From the NCBI GenBank assembly GCA_034189755.1, contig JAXIHJ010000047.1:1-9992 (forward strand): a DNA stretch of 9,992 bases, in the 5' to 3' direction. The notes under the pieces were generated by a model. The model saw nothing but the letters and a program-made list of their open reading frames with translations, was not told the origin of the DNA and did not search any database. The DNA is from JAXIHJ01 sp034189755 (GTDB lineage Bacteria > Planctomycetota > Phycisphaerae > SM23-33). This document shows positions 6,458 through 9,992 of this stretch, one piece after another; positions within the stretch are counted from its first letter, which is position 1; each line of letters starts with the position of its first letter. A program made the position numbers and the translations under genes.

Positions 6458-6507
6458 TTCGGCCTGCTCCTTAAATACCATAAAGTAGCGTGCCGTTGCG
6501 AAGGTCT

Positions 6508-7215
6508 TTACACGTACTTCAGCGCCGGCCTGCCCACTCGCTTGCGGACGTCGGCCTGAATCTCGATAAGCGTACTGCGAACCTTCTCGACGAATGCCTT
6601 CGGCTCGAGTTTTTTCGCTTCTGCTTGCGAGATCGGCGGTGCGTATTGGACCACGATATTGCCGGGGCGTGGCAGCATTTGAGTTCTCGGCCAGGCCTCG
6701 AAGGCTCCGTCGATGAGTACTGGCACTGTCCACTGGGCGGCCCGCTGGCACAGCACGGCCGCGCCGGGCAGGAACGGCCCGAGCCGCCCGTCGGAAGTCC
6801 GCGTACCCTCGGCAAACATCGCCAACTGCCCGTTGGCTTTCAGCCTTCGCATCGACTCCTTCAGTGCGGCAACGTCCGCCGTGCCGCGACGGACCGGAAA
6901 TGTATGCACAGATTCGATAAGCCGTCTAAAAGGCGGCCAGCGGAACAGGCTCTCGCGGGCCATGAAGTTCACAGGCCGCTGCAACGCGTAAGCCATCAGT
7001 ATAGGGTCGAGAAAGCTCTGGTGATTGCAGATGTACACGACCCCGCCGCCGACAGGCTCGTAGTGGCGGTTGAAGACGCGCACCTTGCAGATCGTGGTCA
7101 GCCACATCTGGAGCAACCGTCGCCAGAAGCAATAGTATATGCTTGGGCTCTGGACGTCTTTCGGCAGGCGCCAGCCCTGAAGTTTGGGGTTTGGATAACT
7201 GCTGAGCCGGTTCAA
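6508..7215 (-). CDS. plsC: 1-acyl-sn-glycerol-3-phosphate acyltransferase family protein
   Basis: A 235-residue PlsC-type acyltransferase, which adds the second acyl chain to lysophosphatidate to give phosphatidic acid at the inner membrane. The catalytic NHQSFLD (64-70, HX4D form) is intact. FPVRRG (106-111), the FAEGTRT block (134-140, usually FPEGTRS) and VPVLIDG (164-170) follow in order. A hydrophobic stretch at about 28-44 may touch the membrane. The start is TTG (7215-7213), overlapping the cmk stop as TTGA; GGAG lies 8 nt upstream, and the only other start codons are too far in. The cmk-plsC pair is common in bacteria. The stop lies 76 bp before atpD, so a shared transcript is possible. 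Confidence 0.9.
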   Translation of the reverse strand: MNRLSSYPNPKLQGWRLPKDVQSPSIYYCFWRRLLQMWLTTICKVRVFNRHYEPVGGGVVYICNHQSFLDPILMAYALQRPVNFMARESLFRWPPFRRLIESVHTFPVRRGTADVAALKESMRRLKANGQLAMFAEGTRTSDGRLGPFLPGAAVLCQRAAQWTVPVLIDGAFEAWPRTQMLPRPGNIVVQYAPPISQAEAKKLEPKAFVEKVRSTLIEIQADVRKRVGRPALKYV

Positions 7216-7874
7216 CGTTTGCGCTCCAGACAGTTGACAAGATGGTCGACCACCTGCTCGATGGTCATGTCGGAGGTGTCGATTTCGACGGCGCCTTTCG
7301 GCTTGACCAGTGGCGCCACGTCGCGGCGGCGGTCGCGGCTGTCGCGCCGCAGGATGGCGGCCAGAACGCCTTGATAGTCGGCCTGCTCGCCTCGGTCGGC
7401 CATTTCGTCGCAGCGGCGCCGGGCACGAACCGAAGGCTTGGCGTCCAGGTAAAATTTGACGTCCGCTTCCGGAAAAACCACCGAGCCCTGGTCGCGCCCC
7501 TCGGCGACGAACGCACCAATCGACTTGCCAAGCCGCCGCTGAAGCTCCACCAGCACCTCGCGCGCACCCGGCGACTGCGCAATATGGTGAGACTTCTCGG
7601 AAACCTCGGCTGACCGAATTTCCTGTGTAACGTCCCGGCCGTCCAGCAGGACGCGCGTGCCGTCCGGCAGGCAGGTAAGCTCGATATTGGCCCGGCGGGC
7701 AGTCTCGGCCAGGGCCGAGGCGTCGGCCAGATTGACCTTGTCGCGCAAGGCCTTCAGCGTAACCGCACGGTACGTCGTGCCGGTATCCAGGTATGCAATG
7801 CCGAGCCGGCCGGCCAGTCGCCTGGCCACAGTGCTCTTGCCGGCCCCGGCTGGACCGTCAATAGTGATAATCAT
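7212..7874 (-). CDS. cmk: Cytidylate kinase
   Basis: A 220-residue CMP/dCMP kinase that passes a phosphate from ATP to CMP or dCMP for nucleic acid and phospholipid precursor supply. The P-loop GPAGAGKST is at residues 7-15. YLDTGTTYRA matches the usual LDTGAMYRA, GRDQGSVVFPEADVKFYLDA matches GRDIGTVVFPDA, and RRDSRDRRRDVAPL is the lid/CMP-binding block. IDTSDMTIEQVVD closes the protein as usual. An in-frame ATG 66 bp upstream (7940) would add 22 residues with no family match, so the ATG at 7874-7872, which gives the standard MIITIDGPAGAGKST start, is chosen. No clear ribosome site precedes it. It is the first gene of the cmk-plsC-(atpD-atpI-atpK) run. Confidence 0.95.
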   Translation of the reverse strand: MIITIDGPAGAGKSTVARRLAGRLGIAYLDTGTTYRAVTLKALRDKVNLADASALAETARRANIELTCLPDGTRVLLDGRDVTQEIRSAEVSEKSHHIAQSPGAREVLVELQRRLGKSIGAFVAEGRDQGSVVFPEADVKFYLDAKPSVRARRRCDEMADRGEQADYQGVLAAILRRDSRDRRRDVAPLVKPKGAVEIDTSDMTIEQVVDHLVNCLERKR

Positions 7875-7880
7875 GGCGGT

Positions 7881-7909
7881 AGTGTAACCAATCCGCACGG
7901 CCTGGGAAA
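7881..7909 (-). promoter_or_regulatory. Weak promoter candidate at cmk start
   Basis: On the minus strand TACACT (7886-7881) lies 6 nt before the cmk ATG, with TTTCCC 17 bp further upstream (7909-7904). A start point 7 nt past the TACACT would be the A of the ATG, so the mRNA would have no leader. The -35 match is poor. Confidence 0.25.
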
Positions 7910-7922
7910 GATTGCAGATGAA

Positions 7923-7941
7923 GGTGGAGGAAATCTCCACC
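7923..7941. other. Perfect 7-bp inverted repeat upstream of cmk
   Basis: GGTGGAG (7923-7929) and CTCCACC (7935-7941) pair around a 5-nt loop, about 50 bp upstream of the cmk start. No T-run follows on either strand. It could be an operator or an RNA hairpin; nothing else supports either. Confidence 0.35.
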
Positions 7942-7991
7942 GCAAACGAGTTTCAAACAGCGGGCGGTAGGAACTCCGCGTGCGACAAGGT

Positions 7992-8091
7992 GAGGCTGTC
8001 CGATAATTGCTTATGCCGGCTTAACTTCACAAGTGCTGATTTGTAAATAGCTTGCTGCCAGCCCCGCCGGGGCTAATTATCGGACAGCCTC
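7992..8091. mobile_element. MITE-like element with 17-bp terminal inverted repeats
   Basis: The ends are perfect inverted copies: GAGGCTGTCCGATAATT (7992-8008) and its reverse complement (8075-8091), enclosing 66 bp with no ORF. Just inside the right end is a second perfect hairpin, AGCCCC-GCC-GGGGCT (8060-8074). Size, termini and lack of coding capacity fit a MITE or other non-autonomous transposon relic. ACAAG occurs close to both outer edges (7985-7989 and 8092-8097 region) but not flush with the ends, so a target-site duplication is unproven. A cruciform-type terminator is the alternative. Confidence 0.6.
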
Positions 8092-8115
8092 AACAAGTTG
8101 CTTGCCCTGCAAACT

Positions 8116-8225
8116 CGTTTTCAGCTCGGTCCGAAGCTCGCAAGAGAGAAAAATATCTAAAAAGCGGATGGGGCAAACAGTGGCTGAAACGTAAGTTCGG
8201 AGACCTATCGGGTGGTGCGGGGTAG
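8116..8225 (+). pseudogene. 3' remnant of a GIY-YIG nuclease gene
   Basis: This encodes the last 35 codons of the small GIY-YIG protein whose full copy lies at 8445-8702, starting at FSARSEARKREKYLKSG and ending at TAG 8223-8225. Relative to the full copy there is one silent change (CTG for TTG Leu) and one replacement (Leu for Pro in GDPSGG). The N-terminal half with the YVYVL and LYIG catalytic motifs is missing: homology stops abruptly at 8116, 24 bp after the MITE-like element. It cannot make an active nuclease. Confidence 0.85.
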
Positions 8226-8366
8226 CGAATTCCTTTTGTTCAAGCTTGACTTTCCGGGGTAGATGAATACGTTGATGGTGGTGGATGTATTTATGCCCGG
8301 AACTGCGGCCGTGGCGGAATTGGCAGACGCGCAGGCTTCAGGTGCCTGTGTCCTTAGGGACGTGGA
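8116..8366 (+). repeat. Direct repeat, left copy (477-bp period)
   Basis: 251 bp aligned without gaps to 8593-8843 with only two differences (C/T in the TGGCTG codon region and T/C in GACCTATCG). It covers the GIY-YIG 3' part, the 79-bp spacer and the tRNA-Leu as far as the first three bases of the T-stem. Its right edge is the 36-nt palindrome. Confidence 0.95.
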
Positions 8367-8416
8367 CCTGCCTGCCTAGCTGGCGCTAGCCAGGTAGGCA
8401 GGGGTTCAACTCTTCT
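8305..8416 (+). pseudogene. Broken tRNA-Leu(CAG) copy
   Basis: Bases 8305-8366 match the 5' 62 bases of the intact tRNA-Leu exactly (acceptor strand, D-arm, CAG anticodon arm, variable arm, first three T-stem bases). A 36-nt palindromic sequence then interrupts the 5' strand of the T-stem. After it GGTTCAACTC and TTCT resume (8403-8416), but the 3' acceptor strand CGGCCGC is replaced by AAAGCGA. The acceptor stem cannot form, so this copy should not give a working tRNA. Confidence 0.85.
8367..8402. repeat. 36-nt palindromic sequence inside the broken tRNA
   Basis: After a CCTG lead (8367-8370), arms CCTGCCTAGCTGGC (8371-8384) and GCCAGGTAGGCAGG (8389-8402) pair in 13 of 14 positions around a GCTA loop. 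The sequence sits exactly between the T-stem bases GGA and GG. It resembles REP-like or element-end palindromes; its family is unknown to me. Confidence 0.85.
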
Positions 8417-8444
8417 AAAGCGATGTTTTCTCGGAGTTATTCCT

Positions 8445-8702
8445 GTGTGGTACGTTTACGTTCTCCGATGTTGTGACGCTAGTCTGTATATCGGTATGAC
8501 CAACGATGTCCAGCGACGGTTACGGGAACATAATCGATCCCTTGTGGCGTGGACGAAGTCGAGACTGCCTGTGAGCCTGATGTATCAGGACGCGTTTTCA
8601 GCTCGGTCCGAAGCTCGCAAGAGAGAAAAATATCTAAAAAGCGGATGGGGCAAACAGTGGTTGAAACGTAAGTTCGGAGACCCATCGGGTGGTGCGGGGT
8701 AG
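8445..8702 (+). CDS. Small GIY-YIG domain nuclease-like protein
   Basis: An 85-residue, single-domain GIY-YIG protein, the size of the YhbQ/UPF0213 type. The first strand is WYVYVLRC (2-9) and the second half of the signature is LYIG (14-17). R25 and H29 in RRLREHN, and the late acidic/basic helix SEARKREKYLKSG with Glu56/Glu61, fill the usual catalytic and metal sites. The domain cuts DNA in homing and repair enzymes; for these stand-alone small forms the role is mostly unknown. The start is GTG (8445), with GGAG 8 nt upstream. It lies between two copies of tRNA-Leu, 79 bp upstream of the intact one, and its last 110 bp are duplicated at 8116-8225. This context suggests a tRNA-linked selfish unit. 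Confidence 0.85.
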   Translation: MWYVYVLRCCDASLYIGMTNDVQRRLREHNRSLVAWTKSRLPVSLMYQDAFSARSEARKREKYLKSGWGKQWLKRKFGDPSGGAG

Positions 8703-8843
8703 CGAATTCCTTTTGTTCAAGCTTGACTTTCCGGGGTAGATGAATACGTTGATGGTGGTGGATGTATTTATGCCCGGAACTGCGGCCGTGGCGGAATTGG
8801 CAGACGCGCAGGCTTCAGGTGCCTGTGTCCTTAGGGACGTGGA
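8593..8843 (+). repeat. Direct repeat, right copy (477-bp period)
   Basis: Partner of the 251-bp repeat at 8116-8366. It begins inside the intact GIY-YIG gene and ends at the third base of the T-stem in the intact tRNA-Leu. After that point the tRNA simply continues, whereas the left copy runs into the palindrome. Confidence 0.95.
8723..8750 (+). promoter_or_regulatory. Possible tRNA-Leu promoter
   Basis: TTGACT (8723-8728), a 16-bp spacer and TACGTT (8745-8750) lie 31 bp upstream of the intact tRNA-Leu. The -35 is good, the -10 is weak. The same boxes occur in the left copy, 477 bp upstream. Confidence 0.35.
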
Positions 8844-8865
8844 GGTTCAACTCCTCTCGGCCGCA
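8782..8865 (+). tRNA. tRNA-Leu, anticodon CAG
   Basis: An 84-nt class II tRNA that folds fully. The acceptor stem is GCGGCCG (8782-8788) with CGGCCGC (8858-8864), and A8865 is the discriminator base. The D-arm is GCG/CGC around GAATTGGCAGA. The anticodon stem CAGGC/GCCTG holds the loop TTCAGGT, giving CAG at 8816-8818, which reads CUG codons. A long variable arm (GTCC-TTA-GGGAC) is as expected for Leu. The T-stem GGAGG/CCTCT closes the TTCAACT loop. CCA is not encoded; a T-run follows at once. It is the working partner of the broken copy at 8305. Confidence 0.96.
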
Positions 8866-8925
8866 TTTTTGGGGATGTATTTTTGGGGGAACGCTAAAAA
8901 GCTTTTTGTAACGCCCCATAAGATT

Positions 8926-8955
8926 GGCTAACATATCATCGTTAACCATTAACCA
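8926..8955 (+). promoter_or_regulatory. Candidate operator upstream of the LysR-type gene
   Basis: GGCTAAC (8926-8932) and GTTAACC (8941-8947) form an imperfect inverted repeat with an 8-nt centre, and TTAACCA is repeated in tandem at 8942-8955. LysR regulators usually bind such interrupted dyads near their own promoter, so self-control is plausible. No divergent target gene is seen on the left; the tRNA-Leu is the neighbour. Confidence 0.4.
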
Positions 8956-8978
8956 ATCAGATAGCGTCCGGGCAACTC

Positions 8979-9902
8979 GTGAACACCGAAGTCCTGAAGA
9001 CATTCTGTGATCTGGTGGATACGGGCAGCTTTTCCAAAGCGGCCGGGGTGAATTACATCTCGCAGTCGGCGGTCTCCCAGCAACTGGCCCGCCTGGAGCG
9101 TGAGCTTGCGACCCAATTAGTAACCCGTGGCGGCGGAATTGTAACTCCAACTGAGGCGGGCAAGGCGTTTTACCGAGGCGCCAAGGATATTCTCCGCCGA
9201 TATGAGCAAGTGCTTGGCGAGGTGCGATCGGCTGCCGATTCTATTCGCGGCGTGCTGCGCGTGGGCACCATATACTCGGTGGGCTTCTATCTGCTGGACC
9301 CCTACGTGCGAGAATTTCTGAAAGCGCACCCGGAGGTGAATCTCCACGTCGAGTATACCGCCTCGTCGCGCATTTACACCGCCGTCATCAACGACCAGAT
9401 GGACCTCGGCGTGGTTGCGTATCCGCAAAGGCAGCGTCTGGTCGAAATTATCCCGCTGGTCGGCGAGGAGCTTGTAGTCGTCTGTCCGCCCACACATCGG
9501 CTGGCCCGCCGCAAGACCATCGACGCCGCCGAGCTGAACGGAGAGAAGTTCGTCGCATTTGACAAGAGCATTCCCACCAGGCGGAACATAGATCGCCTGC
9601 TGAAGGGCGAGCGGGTTAAGGTCAATATCGTCATGGAATTTGATAACATCGAACTTTTGAAGCGAGCCATCTACGTTGAATCGGGCCTGAGTATCCTGCC
9701 GCTGGACAACGTCGTGCGCGAAGTTCGTTTGGGCGACCTTGGATTTTGCCGGCTCCGCAACGCGGCGAAGTGGGTCCGTTCGGTCGCGGTCATTCGCCGG
9801 CGCGGCAAAACGCCCAGCCCAGCCGAGCGGATGTTACTTGGCATCCTCCGTGCGGAACTCGCCAAGGCCAAGCGTGGTTCTAGTCGCCGTAAAACCAGGT
9901 GA
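8979..9902 (+). CDS. LysR-family transcriptional regulator
   Basis: A 307-residue LysR-type regulator. The N-terminal winged helix-turn-helix (about residues 1-62) is standard: LKTFCDLVDTGSFSKAA, then SQSAVSQQLARLERELATQL as the recognition helix and TPTEAGKAF closing the domain. A linker helix leads to a periplasmic-binding-like effector domain from about 88 (RGVLRVGTIYSVGFYLL) to about 290. It resembles the CysB/CbbR-CysL type in general form, but the effector cannot be told from sequence. The tail is basic (KAKRGSSRRKTR) and longer than usual. The start is GTG at 8979; no ribosome site is evident, but the family's N-terminus begins exactly here. It ends 8 bp before the stop of a convergent gene. 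Confidence 0.93.
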   Translation: MNTEVLKTFCDLVDTGSFSKAAGVNYISQSAVSQQLARLERELATQLVTRGGGIVTPTEAGKAFYRGAKDILRRYEQVLGEVRSAADSIRGVLRVGTIYSVGFYLLDPYVREFLKAHPEVNLHVEYTASSRIYTAVINDQMDLGVVAYPQRQRLVEIIPLVGEELVVVCPPTHRLARRKTIDAAELNGEKFVAFDKSIPTRRNIDRLLKGERVKVNIVMEFDNIELLKRAIYVESGLSILPLDNVVREVRLGDLGFCRLRNAAKWVRSVAVIRRRGKTPSPAERMLLGILRAELAKAKRGSSRRKTR

Positions 9903-9910
9903 TTCCCGCT

Positions 9911-9992
9911 CTAGAGCTTTACTCTGAAGCGTTCGCCCTTTTTCAGGTCGGCGCAGAAGGCAGCCAGCAGTTGGGCCGTATTCTGAAGGTCT
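9911..9992 (-). CDS. C-terminal end of an unidentified protein (partial)
   Basis: On the minus strand a frame enters from the window edge and ends with TAG at 9913-9911. The 26 visible residues include NTAQLLAAFCADLKKGERF and end in RVKL. The amphipathic helix-like pattern and the tight convergent spacing to the LysR gene suggest a real gene end. I do not recognise the family, and 26 residues are too few to name it. Confidence 0.5.
   Translation of the reverse strand, partial: DLQNTAQLLAAFCADLKKGERFRVKL

Noticed and set aside
6410..6751. 113-codon minus ORF between plsC and atpD
   Set aside because: It overlaps plsC in another frame with shadow-like composition; only its last 23 codons were kept as a leader-peptide remark.
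7875..7940. 22-codon N-terminal extension of cytidylate kinase
   Set aside because: Cytidylate kinases begin right before the P-loop, as the ATG at 7874 gives; the extension has no family match.
8305..8416. Second functional tRNA-Leu
   Set aside because: The T-stem is interrupted and the 3' acceptor strand is not complementary. An intron is unlikely because the acceptor stem fails even after removing the 36 nt.
1..9992. CRISPR array, prophage or toxin-antitoxin system
   Set aside because: No regularly spaced repeats with unique spacers, no phage structural genes and no paired small toxin/antitoxin ORFs were seen.

Overview
The window reads as a bacterial chromosome segment, most likely from a Planctomycetota relative (Phycisphaerae-like). 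This placement is inferred from gene content: a bacterial V-type ATPase, a short Lys/Ala-repeat histone-H1-like protein, and a tRNA paired with a small GIY-YIG gene. No single marker here proves it. Coding density is moderate, G+C is fairly high, and most genes lie on the minus strand in short, tightly coupled operons.

Layout, left to right. The 3' end of trpE (+) runs in at 1-231 and converges on a two-gene minus operon, a ParA-type ATPase followed by a VanZ-like membrane protein. Their start and stop codons overlap in ATGA. Next is a monocistronic minus gene for a 70-residue basic protein built on a KKKA repeat, with a good intrinsic terminator (1593-1635). About 730 bp without a convincing gene follows (1913-2642). 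It holds a long T-tract inside an inverted repeat and a hairpin-rich G+C segment. A lipoprotein alpha/beta-hydrolase (+) then converges on a minus operon read from 7874 to 3424: cmk, plsC, atpD, atpI, atpK. The last three encode the rotor-stalk, stator/membrane and proteolipid subunits of a V-type ATPase. The A, B, C/E/F/G-type subunits are not in the window, so the complex is encoded at more than one locus.

The most unusual part is 7875-8978. A 100-bp MITE-like element with perfect 17-bp terminal inverted repeats sits next to a partial tandem duplication with a 477-bp period. The duplicated segment carries the 3' part of a small GIY-YIG nuclease gene, a spacer and the 5' three quarters of a tRNA-Leu(CAG). 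The order is: GIY-YIG remnant, broken tRNA-Leu, intact GIY-YIG, intact tRNA-Leu. The broken tRNA is split in its T-stem by a 36-nt palindromic sequence. The right-hand tRNA is whole because the repeat unit ends exactly at the matching T-stem position and supplies a new 5' part. This looks like accretion of a tRNA-linked GIY-YIG unit that preserves tRNA function.

The right end has a LysR-family regulator (+) with an inverted repeat upstream, and the last 26 codons of an unidentified convergent minus gene.
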